From Propionibacteriaceae bacterium (lineage in GTDB: Bacteria; Actinomycetota; Actinomycetes; Propionibacteriales; Propionibacteriaceae): 10,944 nt of DNA. The stretch spans positions 1 to 10,944 of the forward strand of contig JAUMYR010000094.1 of assembly GCA_030528545.1 (NCBI GenBank), given 5' to 3'. Under the pieces are notes generated by a model that worked only from the letters and a program-made list of their open reading frames with translations, ran no database searches and was not told the DNA's origin. Shown one piece after another: positions 1 to 6,231 of this stretch; positions within the stretch are counted from its first letter, which is position 1, and the number at the start of each line of letters is the position of its first letter. A program made the translations under genes and the position numbers.

Positions 1-392
1 GCCGCTTCGTCCATTGCCTGCACTTGCGCGTGGGCGCGCGTCCCCAAGAGCTGGTTGACATGCGCGTTCGCGCGTTCGTGGCGTTCGATGTAGTCGAACA
101 GATCGGCCATCGCGATACGGCGGTTCGACCCGACCAGCCGGTAGGCCAGCAACCCGCGATCCATGATCTTCACCAGGTGTGGACGGCTCACTCCCAGCAG
201 CTGGGCCGCCTGATTGGGGGTGAGTTCCTTGTCCGAGGCGAGCAGCGTCACGTCCGCGCCGCGTCGCACCGCATCTAGCAGGCCTTCGAGCATGATCGCC
301 AGAGGTGAACCCTGAGGCAAAGCCTGAGCAAACTCTTTCATTTGAACTAACTCGTCGGCAGAAACCTTGTCAGCGGTCAACGTCGTGGACAT
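1..392 (-). CDS. Helix-turn-helix (excisionase-type) DNA-binding protein, antitoxin-like, partial at left edge
   Basis: The frame is open from an ATG at 392 (minus) to the window edge: 130 codons with no stop, so the C-terminus is missing. An N-terminal stretch of about 50 residues (MSTTLTADKVSADELVQMKE...) precedes a MerR/excisionase-like HTH: LTPNQAAQLLGVSRPHLVK, then a 'wing' ending RIAMADLFDYIE. This layout is typical of helix-turn-helix proteins that act as antitoxins for a following PIN-domain toxin, but that neighbour would lie outside the window, so the toxin-antitoxin role is inference. AAAGG lies 8 nt before the chosen ATG. An in-frame ATG at 413 would add seven residues but has no visible ribosome-binding site. 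A short inverted repeat lies just upstream at 423-444. Confidence is high for the HTH fold and moderate for the antitoxin role. Confidence 0.8.
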   Translation of the reverse strand, partial: MSTTLTADKVSADELVQMKEFAQALPQGSPLAIMLEGLLDAVRRGADVTLLASDKELTPNQAAQLLGVSRPHLVKIMDRGLLAYRLVGSNRRIAMADLFDYIERHERANAHVNQLLGTRAHAQVQAMDEA

Positions 393-422
393 GAGACAAA
401 CCTTTACTCGCATAGATGCAAT

Positions 423-444
423 ATCTGAAATAACCGTATCAGAT
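423..444. promoter_or_regulatory. Short inverted repeat, possible operator
   Basis: ATCTGA (423-428) and TCAGAT (439-444) form a perfect 6-bp inverted repeat with a 10-bp AT-rich spacer. It lies about 30 bp upstream of the HTH gene start at 392. The size and position suit an autoregulatory operator for a dimeric HTH protein. This is inference from symmetry alone; no promoter hexamers are convincing. It is also the first half of the 235-bp gap to the VOC gene, in which I see nothing else. Confidence 0.3.
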
Positions 445-627
445 GTTCAGACCCTCGCCAACTGGAAGGTTGCTGCCTGGTTCAACGGTGGGGCCGTCGG
501 CAGACGGTGAGTCATTGGCGCTTCGTCGGCGCCTCCCTTGCCCGCTGAACAGCTCAACGCGGTGTCGGGGGTTGCTAGCCTTGAAGGACCCGGTGCCGTG
601 AGGCAGCCGGCAGAGTTGGGAGACATC

Positions 628-1437
628 ATGAACGCCACGCCTCCGGTCGCCGTGGAGGGCGGCCCGGTCTGGATCGACCTCGGCACCCACGACCTCGACG
701 GTGCGATCCCCTTCTATACCACCCTGCTGGGTTGGCAGTTCGGGGAGGGCAGTCCCGAGTTCGGCGGATACCGGATGGTGTTCAAGGACGGCCTCCCCAT
801 CGGCGGAGCGATGACCACGTTGATGGGCCCCGACGGCCCCACGGAGGAGCCTCAGAGTCCCACCGCCTGGACCGTATACCTGCGCACCGCCGACATCGAA
901 CAGACGTTGAAGAAGGCCGTCGAGCATGGCGGTCAGGTGATGGTGCCCGCCACGGCCATCGGCAACCTCGGGACCACGGCCTTCATCATCGACCCGGCCG
1001 GTGCCGTCGTCGGCGCCTGGCAGCCCGAGACCTTCGACGGCATGGCGGACTCGGCGCGCGTGGGAGCCCCCTGCTGGTTCGAGAACCTGACCACGGACTT
1101 CGATGCGGCCTCCGCCTTCTACCGCGACGTGTTCTCCTGGGATCTGCAAACCGCACCCATCGAGCAGGAGACCGCCTCGGCTGTGCGCTACCTCACCCAC
1201 GGCAGTGGGGACCGGGGCGCAGCCGGACTCTGCGACGCCACGACCGTTCTACCGGAGGGCGCGGCCTCGTACTGGCGGGTGTACTTCGGGGTGAGCGACA
1301 TGGACGAATCACTGGAGGCCCTGGTCCGGATGGGTGGAACGGTGATTGATCCGGGCGGAGAAACCCCGTTCGGCCGGTTCGCCACCGTCGCCGACCCTCA
1401 GGGGGCCCAGTTCCAGCTTCTGGAGATCTCCCAGTGA
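628..1437 (+). CDS. Two-domain VOC (glyoxalase/bleomycin-resistance-like) family protein
   Basis: The product has 269 residues with two tandem vicinal-oxygen-chelate modules. The first is about residues 12-128 (begins GPVWIDLGTHDLDGAIPFYT, ends with a DPAGAVVGAWQP strand). The second is about 143-267 (begins APCWFENLTTDFDAASAFYR, ends DPQGAQFQLLE). Paired modules of this size match the actinobacterial family that includes the mycobacterial Cfp30B-like antigens, annotated as VOC or hydroxylase-like. The substrate is unknown and metal binding cannot be confirmed by eye. ATG 628 is chosen because GGGAG lies 5 nt before it; the frame is open upstream to a TTG at 538, but homology begins after 628. 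The gene converges on the flavin oxidoreductase, with a shared hairpin overlapping its stop codon. It appears intact. Confidence 0.9.
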   Translation: MNATPPVAVEGGPVWIDLGTHDLDGAIPFYTTLLGWQFGEGSPEFGGYRMVFKDGLPIGGAMTTLMGPDGPTEEPQSPTAWTVYLRTADIEQTLKKAVEHGGQVMVPATAIGNLGTTAFIIDPAGAVVGAWQPETFDGMADSARVGAPCWFENLTTDFDAASAFYRDVFSWDLQTAPIEQETASAVRYLTHGSGDRGAAGLCDATTVLPEGAASYWRVYFGVSDMDESLEALVRMGGTVIDPGGETPFGRFATVADPQGAQFQLLEISQ

Positions 1438-1460
1438 CGGCACCGGAGGGGTGCCGTCAC
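1434..1460. terminator. Bidirectional hairpin terminator between convergent genes
   Basis: GTGACGGCACC (1434-1444) and GGTGCCGTCAC (1450-1460) form a perfect 11-bp GC-rich stem with a 5-nt GGAGG loop. It sits between the VOC stop (which it overlaps) and the oxidoreductase stop at 1471. There is no U-tract on either side. Such U-less hairpins are common at convergent gene ends in high-GC actinobacteria, so a terminator role is likely but not certain. Confidence 0.7.
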
Positions 1461-1470
1461 GCCGAGGCGA

Positions 1471-2484
1471 TCACTTCCAGCCGAGTTCCTTCGCCAGCAC
1501 GACGAGGTTGCTCATCCAGTGGGCGTTGTAGTCGACACCGAGGTGTGACGGCATGGTGAACAGGACGTAATCGGCCTCGGTGACGCCCTCGTCCGCACTG
1601 AGCTTCTGCACCAGTTGCTCGATGTCACCGGCCATGGTCGGGCCGCTTCGGGCATTGGACCCGTCGAAGAAACCGACGGAGTCTGCGCCTTTGCCGCGGG
1701 TACCGAAGTAGCGACGGTCGGTGTCGCCGGTGATCGGGAACACGGGACGGGTGACGGCTGCCAGCCCGGGACCCGCATGACCCGCGGAGCGGTAGGCCGC
1801 GCGGTAGTCACGCACCTGATCGGCCTGCTGCACGTGGAAGGGGCGTCCGTCCTCGGACAGCATGACCGTCGAGCTGATCAGGTTCATGCCCTGCTCGCCA
1901 ACGGTGACGCCGGTGGCGTGGGTGGCGGCACCCCACCAGATGCGGTCGCGGAGCCCCGGGCTCAGCGGGCGGATCGGCAGATCCGGGCCCTCCCCGAGCG
2001 TCTGGGCACGGGCCGAGTGGGCGATGGGGGCACCCTTGATGGCGTTCAGGAATCGGCGGACCTTGGCCTGGGAGTGCTCGGCCCAGGTCTCACCATCGGC
2101 GAGGTGATAACCGAATTGGGCCTGCCCGTCGGCTGCCTGCTCCGGGCTACCCCGGCTGACGCCCAGTTGCAGTCGCCCACTGGAGAGTAGATCTGTGGCG
2201 GCGGCCTCTTCGGCCAGGTACAGCGGGTTCTCGTAGCGCAGATCGACGACGCCGGTGCCGACATCAAGCGTCGTAGTGACGGCGGCCATCGCGGAAAGGA
2301 GCGGGAAAGGCGCGGCCATCGACTCCTCGAAATGGTGCACCCGGACCCAGGCGCCATCGATCCCCACTTCGTCGGCGATCCTCGCGAGTTCGACGTGGTC
2401 CCTGAGCGCCTGCGCGGCGGAAGGCACCCGGGCTCCCGGAACATCCCGGTAGTGCCCGAACGACAGGAAACCGATCTTCTTCAT
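1471..2484 (-). CDS. LLM-class flavin-dependent oxidoreductase (luciferase-like monooxygenase)
   Basis: The product has 337 residues, normal for the bacterial luciferase-like (LLM) TIM-barrel family, whose members use FMN or coenzyme F420. The N-terminal strand MKKIGFLSFGHYRD is followed by a helix (HVELARIADEVGIDGAWV), then VRVHHFEE in the usual first-strand/second-strand pattern. A conserved central segment follows: DVGTGVVDLRYENPLYLAEE, then LLSSGRLQLGVSRGSPEQ, the phosphate-binding region of the family. The C-terminal TMPSHLGVDYNAHWMSNLVV helix completes the barrel. The substrate cannot be predicted. The ATG at 2484 has only a weak purine-rich region upstream (GGGG about 15 nt away), but the N-terminus fits the family. 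It is transcribed towards the VOC gene and ends beside the hairpin at 1434-1460. Confidence 0.9.
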   Translation of the reverse strand: MKKIGFLSFGHYRDVPGARVPSAAQALRDHVELARIADEVGIDGAWVRVHHFEESMAAPFPLLSAMAAVTTTLDVGTGVVDLRYENPLYLAEEAAATDLLSSGRLQLGVSRGSPEQAADGQAQFGYHLADGETWAEHSQAKVRRFLNAIKGAPIAHSARAQTLGEGPDLPIRPLSPGLRDRIWWGAATHATGVTVGEQGMNLISSTVMLSEDGRPFHVQQADQVRDYRAAYRSAGHAGPGLAAVTRPVFPITGDTDRRYFGTRGKGADSVGFFDGSNARSGPTMAGDIEQLVQKLSADEGVTEADYVLFTMPSHLGVDYNAHWMSNLVVLAKELGWK

Positions 2485-2671
2485 ATTTCAACCAACCCCT
2501 TCTCCCACAGCGATATTCCCGAGACCTGGATGAGTCGGCTCAGCGCCAATATGCGCGGCGCCATGCGCGGCGGGCACGAGCTTTCCGGTGGCCAGTTCGC
2601 CGCGACCAGCTTGGAGACCGGCAGTCGTGTCCTCACCCGGTTCGGCATGTCCGGGGGTTTCTTCCCCGAAC
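2485..2671. other. Gap upstream of the oxidoreductase, no supportable gene
   Basis: Overlapping open frames exist on both strands here, but none has recognisable domain content. The stretch probably holds the oxidoreductase promoter (minus strand) and perhaps an unrecognisable 5' part of the decayed YhcG-like nuclease that follows on the plus strand. I could not align it to the N-terminal domain of that family. Confidence 0.4.
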
Positions 2672-3198
2672 CTGATGCCGCTGGGCACGCTGGGACCTGC
2701 CAGCACGCCCTCGGAATCCGACCTCGAACCGCCCCTCCGCCAAGGCATGGAGTCATTCCGGCTGGATGTCGGCCGCGGGTGGGGCTTCGTTGAGCGGCAG
2801 AAACGCATGGCCTCCGATGGGGATGATTATTACCTCGGCCGACCGCTCTTCCCCAGGCCGCCGCGTCGGTAGGCCTCGGTGGAGTTGCTGACCGGGAAGC
2901 TCAAGCCGAGCCGTCAGGGGCAGATGAGCTTCTGCCTGAAATGACTGGACCGGCGTGAACGGCAGGCTGGAGAGAACCCGCCCAGCGGCCTGATCCCTGC
3001 ACACCGAAGCCATCCCGGATCGGATTGAGCTGCTTTGAGCTGCACAAAGACGGGACCGTCGGCGCGGAGCACCGGATGACCCTTCCACCCAGGGCTGAGC
3101 CCCAGGCTCGCACCCAGGCGATCTACCAGGACGCACAGGAACGTGTCGCCAAGAGGCAACTCGCCACAGCAGGGGCAAAGGACCCCACGGGGAGATAA
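2672..3198 (+). pseudogene. Decayed YhcG/DUF1016-type PDDEXK nuclease, C-terminal half
   Basis: Read across frames, the plus strand follows the C-terminal nuclease domain of YhcG-like (DUF1016) proteins. In order: SESDLEPPLRQGMESF (from 2711), then GRGWGFVERQ, DGDDYYL (family: GDDFYIDLLFYH) and an in-frame TAG at 2870. Next come VELLTGKLKPSRQGQMSF, a TGA at 2942 and LDRRERQAGENPPSGLI. A frameshift near 2995-3006 leads to EAIPDRIELL, and a second near 3034-3036 leads to ELHKDGTVGAEHRMTLPPRAE and a C-terminal helix ending at TAA 3196-3198. So there are at least two stops and two frameshifts. The VEL(K)xGKxKP segment is the E-x-K part of the PDDEXK site; here the Lys is replaced by Leu. Intact homologues have a further DUF1016 N-terminal domain and are linked to mobile and defence islands; that half is absent or unrecognisable. 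Certainly non-functional. Confidence 0.75.
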
Positions 3199-3248
3199 AA
3201 TGAGGTCTTATACCAACCCAACCTGCCCTAGACCAGCCACTAATCACC

Positions 3249-3476
3249 ATGAGCAGAAAAGCACCAAAACCCATCATCGCCCTTAGGGTAATTATCATCG
3301 TTTTTGGGGCCCTCTCCATAATCGTTGGGCTACTTGGCGCTTTCCTTTCCCTCAGGGAAAGCCCATGGGCGAACTCTTTGGCTCCCCTCTCGACCGCGAC
3401 GGCAGGCACTACCGTCGTGGCGCTTCTTCTCTTGATCTCTTACCAGAGACGCAATCCGAACAAACCCACCGACTAG
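3249..3476 (+). CDS. Small two-helix membrane protein, unknown function
   Basis: The product has 75 residues. A basic N-terminus (MSRKAPKP) precedes a hydrophobic helix at about residues 9-32. A short loop (ESPWANSLAP) and a second hydrophobic helix at about 48-66 follow, then a polar tail YQRRNPNKPTD. The predicted topology is both ends in the cytoplasm. The family is not recognised. No clear Shine-Dalgarno precedes the ATG, which weakens the call. The long minus-strand frame over the same region reads as its shadow. It starts 50 bp after the YhcG relic and may be a leftover of the same island. A strong hairpin lies about 80 bp downstream. Confidence 0.5.
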   Translation: MSRKAPKPIIALRVIIIVFGALSIIVGLLGAFLSLRESPWANSLAPLSTATAGTTVVALLLLISYQRRNPNKPTD

Positions 3477-3556
3477 CCCCTTCCAGAGACCCGGTTGAAG
3501 CGTCCATTACGCACCGCTATGAACGCTCGGTCCGGTTCACCGGCGCCCCGATTCTG

Positions 3557-3580
3557 GGTAGCGGCATATGGGCCGCTACC
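3557..3580. terminator. Hairpin downstream of the small membrane protein gene
   Basis: GGTAGCGGC (3557-3565) pairs perfectly with GCCGCTACC (3572-3580), a 9-bp stem with a 6-nt loop. It lies in the 237-bp gap between the small membrane protein and the first lipoprotein. No U-tract follows. It is a probable terminator isolating the lipoprotein module from upstream transcription. Nothing else is recognisable in this gap before the repeat begins at 3630. Confidence 0.5.
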
Positions 3581-3629
3581 AGTGGGGTCTGCATTGGAGT
3601 ATCAGGCCACCGCCGGAGCGGCCGGGTTC

Positions 3630-3898
3630 CCCGTCGCCGGTGAGTTATCCACAGCCTGGCTTGGGCGGCCCTAGAGCGTGGCAGGATGGCAGCAGACGTT
3701 CACAGGAGAACCTATGCGACATCGAATCCTGGCCACGGCTGTTCTGCTGGCCCTGTTGACTGGCTGCCAGGCGCCTGTTCCGGTGCCCTCCGGGTTGCCG
3801 TCGGTTGCCCCATCGCCCAGCCCCACACCGGAACCCACCCCCAGCAGCGAACCAGAGCCCAGCCTCAGCGACGACCTCCGCCCGGCCTACCAGACCGT
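3630..3898 (+). repeat. Direct repeat copy 1 (269 bp): upstream region, lipoprotein leader and linker
   Basis: This block is identical to 5417-5685 except for one base (C at 3864, T at 5651), at a constant offset of 1787. It covers 84 bp of upstream DNA, the ribosome-binding site, the signal peptide and the Pro/Ser-rich linker, plus the first residues of the mature domain. Similarity drops sharply at 3899. Such recent identity over the leader next to old divergence in the domain indicates gene conversion or recombination rather than simple recent duplication. Confidence 0.95.
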
Positions 3899-4274
3899 CC
3901 GTAATTACCTCGCCGCTTACGACGAATGGGGAGCCAACCCCACCAACGACATTAGCTCAGTCACTCAGTACACCACTGACGACGCTCAATCCCTGATTTC
4001 GGAGATCCTGATAGGACGCTTCCAGGAAGGCATTCGTGTCGTGGGGGAACCGATCTACCGCGGATGGCAAGTATCTACGATGGACTCGTTGCTTGACGGT
4101 ACGGCTCGAGCCAAGGTCGAGCTGTGCTCAGACAACGCGAAGATGACAATCGTCGCCAAGGAAGACACTAGAAGACCGGCGGTTGGATCATTTTTTGAAT
4201 CATATGTATTGCACCAGATGCCGGACAAGTCATGGCGCATTGCGGATTACTCAAACGAGGAGCAGCGATGCTAA
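3714..4274 (+). CDS. Predicted lipoprotein, module copy 1 (gene A1), NTF2-like-looking domain
   Basis: The product has 186 residues. The signal peptide MRHRILATAVLLA ends in the lipobox LLTGC, so the mature protein would be lipid-anchored on the outer face of the membrane. A Pro/Ser linker (PSPSPTPEPTPSSEPEPS) follows, then a domain of about 130 residues beginning DDLRPAYQTVRNYLAAYDEW. Patterns such as YTTDDAQ, GEPIYRGW and LLDGTARAKVELCSDN, then a terminal W and C, resemble small NTF2/SnoaL-like lipoprotein domains of actinobacteria; this fold is inference. ATG 3714 has AGGAG 5 nt upstream; a longer GTG reading from 3678 is rejected because it would bury the signal peptide. Its TAA overlaps the next gene's ATG in ATGCTAA (4268-4274), so the two are probably translationally coupled. 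Function unknown. Confidence 0.85.
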   Translation: MRHRILATAVLLALLTGCQAPVPVPSGLPSVAPSPSPTPEPTPSSEPEPSLSDDLRPAYQTVRNYLAAYDEWGANPTNDISSVTQYTTDDAQSLISEILIGRFQEGIRVVGEPIYRGWQVSTMDSLLDGTARAKVELCSDNAKMTIVAKEDTRRPAVGSFFESYVLHQMPDKSWRIADYSNEEQRC

Positions 4275-5176
4275 GAAAACTGCTCCTTACGGCACTCTCG
4301 CTAACCCTCTTAGCGACCTCGCTCAACGCGCACGCAGAATCAGTGGTGAAGTGCGCCAAGGATAACCGGACTAACGGTAAAGAATGCACCGTGAGTTCGT
4401 CTCAGAGTAAAGTCGAATACTCGAAGTTGCCCACAGAACAAAAATCGCGCCAACCTTGCACCGACGCACTTACCGGTGACCCTATTCTTTGTGTGCGAGA
4501 TGGTGAATGGTGGCACCAAGATAGGCAGTGCTATATCTCGGTCAAGGAACCTCAGCCCGATAAATCGGAGCTGGTTTGGCGAGGAAACGCCGATGGTGTC
4601 ATCGTGAGATGCGCCAAACTCCACCTTAGCCTGCTCAACAGCTACGATTTTTGGGTGCCTGATGCCAGGCCTGCTCCGAGTCCGCGGGTTCTGGCTGAGG
4701 AGGCGGTGGCCAGTATGAGTTTGTTGCCGATTCAGATCGGTAGTTATCCCTCGCCTCTGGCTGATAACCCGGATGCCCTGGGGCTGGTGGGACGCTGGGT
4801 CTGGCTGTGGGCGAAGAAACCCGACGAGCGCACCTGGGGGCCAGTCACCAAGACCGTGAGTGCGGCCGGACACACCGTCACCGCGACAGCGCGGGTGTCT
4901 CATGTGGTGTGGGATATGGGTGATGGGAAGACTCACACCTGTTGGGGGCCTGGGACTCCGTGGCGGCGGGGTAACCCGGAGGTTGATCCTAAGTCTCCGA
5001 CCTGTAGTTATCGTTATCAGAAGCAGGGAGTCCGGACGATCACCGCTACCAGTCATTGGCGGGTTGACTGGTCAGGTATCGGTCAGCGGGGGACTATCCA
5101 CTTCAGTCTTGATGCTTCGGCTCAGATCGCGATCGGAGAACTCCAAGTCGTCAACGTCAACAAACCACGCCGCTAA
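4268..5176 (+). CDS. Secreted protein with C-terminal PKD-like 'WDMGDG' domain, module copy 1 (gene B1)
   Basis: The product has 302 residues. The signal peptide MLRKLLLTALSLTLLATSLNAHA is probably cleaved before ES. A Cys-rich region (Cys 29, 40, 64, 75, 88 and 115) contains PILCVRDGEWWHQDRQCYI. Then come VLAEEAVASMSLLPIQIG, LGLVGRWVWLWA, TWGPVTKTVSAAGHTVTATA and VVWDMGDGKTHTC (213-225). The end is SPTCSYRYQKQGVRTITATS and IAIGELQVV. This order matches a widespread family of secreted actinobacterial proteins, often labelled hypothetical, 'ATP/GTP-binding' or PKD domain. No nucleotide-binding motif is seen, so that label is not adopted. The role is unknown; extracellular binding or adhesion by a PKD-like fold is inference. 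GAGGAG lies shortly before the ATG inside the end of A1. A longer upstream reading from 4232 is rejected, since the signal peptide begins at 4268. Confidence 0.85.
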   Translation: MLRKLLLTALSLTLLATSLNAHAESVVKCAKDNRTNGKECTVSSSQSKVEYSKLPTEQKSRQPCTDALTGDPILCVRDGEWWHQDRQCYISVKEPQPDKSELVWRGNADGVIVRCAKLHLSLLNSYDFWVPDARPAPSPRVLAEEAVASMSLLPIQIGSYPSPLADNPDALGLVGRWVWLWAKKPDERTWGPVTKTVSAAGHTVTATARVSHVVWDMGDGKTHTCWGPGTPWRRGNPEVDPKSPTCSYRYQKQGVRTITATSHWRVDWSGIGQRGTIHFSLDASAQIAIGELQVVNVNKPRR

Positions 5177-5213
5177 CACCCCACCAACAACCGCCCCCAC
5201 CCGCCCATGACAT

Positions 5214-5231
5214 CCGGGAGCACTGCTCCGG
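5214..5231. terminator. Hairpin after gene B1 / ClbS fragment
   Basis: GGAGC and GCTCC with outer CC/GG and one bulged G form a compact stem. The same hairpin stands at 9488-9506, in the same place relative to the intact ClbS-family gene, so it probably came with the ClbS fragment as its native terminator. It could now also end transcription of B1 from the plus strand. No U-tract. Confidence 0.45.
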
Positions 5232-5246
5232 TTGAAAAGACGACCG

Positions 5247-5417
5247 CTAGGCCTCAGACTCAAGCCTTTTGAGGCGGGCGCGGATCTTCTTCATCGCCCA
5301 CTCGTAATGGCTAGACGTGGCAGAGACGCAGTAGGAGCCGAGGGTCGTCGTCCCAGTCCAGGGAAACTGGTCTTTCTCGAATAGTTCGGTATTAGTGAAG
5401 GAATCGGCCAGATTCTC
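5247..5417 (-). pseudogene. C-terminal fragment of a second ClbS/DfsB-family gene
   Basis: The minus strand reads 56 residues to a TAG at 5247-5249: ENLADSFTNTELFEK, then WTGTTTLGSYCVS, SSHYEWAMKKIRARLK and LESEA. It aligns without gaps to the end of the intact ClbS/DfsB-like protein at 9522-10067; by manual count 38 of 52 residues match. The downstream DNA, including a hairpin, is also shared. The first two-thirds of the gene are missing, and the break falls at 5416/5417, exactly where direct repeat copy 2 starts. So the duplicated lipoprotein module seems to have been joined into or next to this gene. With no start codon, it is a dead remnant. Confidence 0.85.
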
Positions 5418-5685
5418 CCGTCGCCGGTGAGTTATCCACAGCCTGGCTTGGGCGGCCCTAGAGCGTGGCAGGATGGCAGCAGACGTTCACAGGAGAACCT
5501 ATGCGACATCGAATCCTGGCCACGGCTGTTCTGCTGGCCCTGTTGACTGGCTGCCAGGCGCCTGTTCCGGTGCCCTCCGGGTTGCCGTCGGTTGCCCCAT
5601 CGCCCAGCCCCACACCGGAACCCACCCCCAGCAGCGAACCAGAGCCCAGCTTCAGCGACGACCTCCGCCCGGCCTACCAGACCGT
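5417..5685 (+). repeat. Direct repeat copy 2 (269 bp)
   Basis: Second copy of the block at 3630-3898, with one mismatch in 269 bases. Its left end abuts the broken ClbS-family fragment, and its right end lies inside the lipoprotein gene, where the two copies diverge abruptly. Confidence 0.95.
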
Positions 5686-6061
5686 GCGGGACCACCTCGC
5701 CGCCTACGATGAATGGGGAATCAATCCCACTAACGACTTCACCGCAGTCACCAAGTACACCACCGGCGACGCCCAGGATCTGCTCGTGGTAGTCCTAGAA
5801 CGCCAGAAGGCGTCTGGGATCCGTGTTACTGGTGAGCCTATCTATCGTGGCTGGAGTGTTCGCTTGATTGACCCGCTGCTCGATGGAACGGCCCAGGCCA
5901 GCGTCAAGGTCTGCTCTGATAATGCCAAGATAACCCTGGAACACAACGATGGGAGTAAAAGACCTGCCACGGGAACCCACATCGGTTCCTTCACACTGCA
6001 ACAAGTGACAGAAAAGACCTGGGCAATCTCCCAATTCTCCTTCAGTGAGGAGTCATGCTAA
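5501..6061 (+). CDS. Predicted lipoprotein, module copy 2 (gene A2)
   Basis: The product has 186 residues, the same length as A1. The signal peptide with lipobox LLTGC and the linker are identical to A1, apart from a single L-to-F change in the segment EPSFSDDL. Beyond QTVR the two proteins share about half of their residues (65 of about 122 by manual ungapped count). Shared segments are LAAYDEWG, NPTND, DAQ, GEPIYRGW, LLDGTA and CSDNAK, plus the terminal Cys. The conserved core suggests both copies are or were functional domains of one family, with surface or loop positions diverging. ATG 5501 follows AGGAG by 5 nt. Its stop overlaps the next start in ATGCTAA (6055-6061), as in copy 1. Function unknown. 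Confidence 0.85.
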   Translation: MRHRILATAVLLALLTGCQAPVPVPSGLPSVAPSPSPTPEPTPSSEPEPSFSDDLRPAYQTVRDHLAAYDEWGINPTNDFTAVTKYTTGDAQDLLVVVLERQKASGIRVTGEPIYRGWSVRLIDPLLDGTAQASVKVCSDNAKITLEHNDGSKRPATGTHIGSFTLQQVTEKTWAISQFSFSEESC

Positions 6062-6190
6062 GAACAGTCGCCTTTCTCACACTCCTGGCCCTACTCCTCT
6101 CCGCAATGCCCGCCCTCGCGGACGGCTCGGCAGTATGCGGCAGTAACAGGCGAGCCAAAGGGGGCTGCAGAATCTTCACAAAGGTGACGG
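6055..6190 (+). pseudogene. Truncated secreted protein, module copy 2 (gene B2 remnant)
   Basis: The start codon overlaps the A2 stop as in copy 1, and the first 23 codons encode a clear signal peptide (MLRTVAFLTLLALLLSAMPALA). About 20 further residues (DGSAVCGSNRRAKGGCRIFT) resemble the B1 start (ESVVKCAKDNRTNGKEC). After that all similarity to B1 stops and the frame runs by chance into a phage-type HNH endonuclease. The break lies at roughly 6175-6200 and cannot be placed exactly. The WDMGDG domain is gone, so copy 2 of the module lacks a complete partner protein. The continuous 228-codon frame is an accidental fusion. Confidence 0.7.
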
Positions 6191-6231
6191 CGGCACCTGG
6201 GCTTCGCCATGTCCGGGAAGGGGTGCGCGGG

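Noticed and set aside
439..1200. Long minus-strand open frame (253 codons) opposite the VOC gene
   Set aside because: It is Gly/Arg/His-rich antisense of a clear VOC coding sequence, with no recognisable domain; a typical high-GC shadow frame.
2753..3409. Long minus-strand open frame (218 codons) over the YhcG relic and small membrane protein
   Set aside because: The plus strand carries recognisable DUF1016 blocks and a two-helix protein; the antisense product has no family features.
3630..3660. Replication origin suggested by the DnaA box
   Set aside because: Only one box per repeat, no AT-rich unwinding region, no dnaA or rep gene nearby.
3678..3713. Extended lipoprotein start at GTG 3678 (and likewise 5465 in copy 2)
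   Set aside because: It would place 12 residues before the lipoprotein signal peptide; ATG 3714/5501 has AGGAG at proper spacing.
4268..5176. ATP/GTP-binding protein label for gene B1
   Set aside because: No Walker A or other nucleotide-binding motif is present; the protein has a secretion signal and a PKD-like C-terminus.
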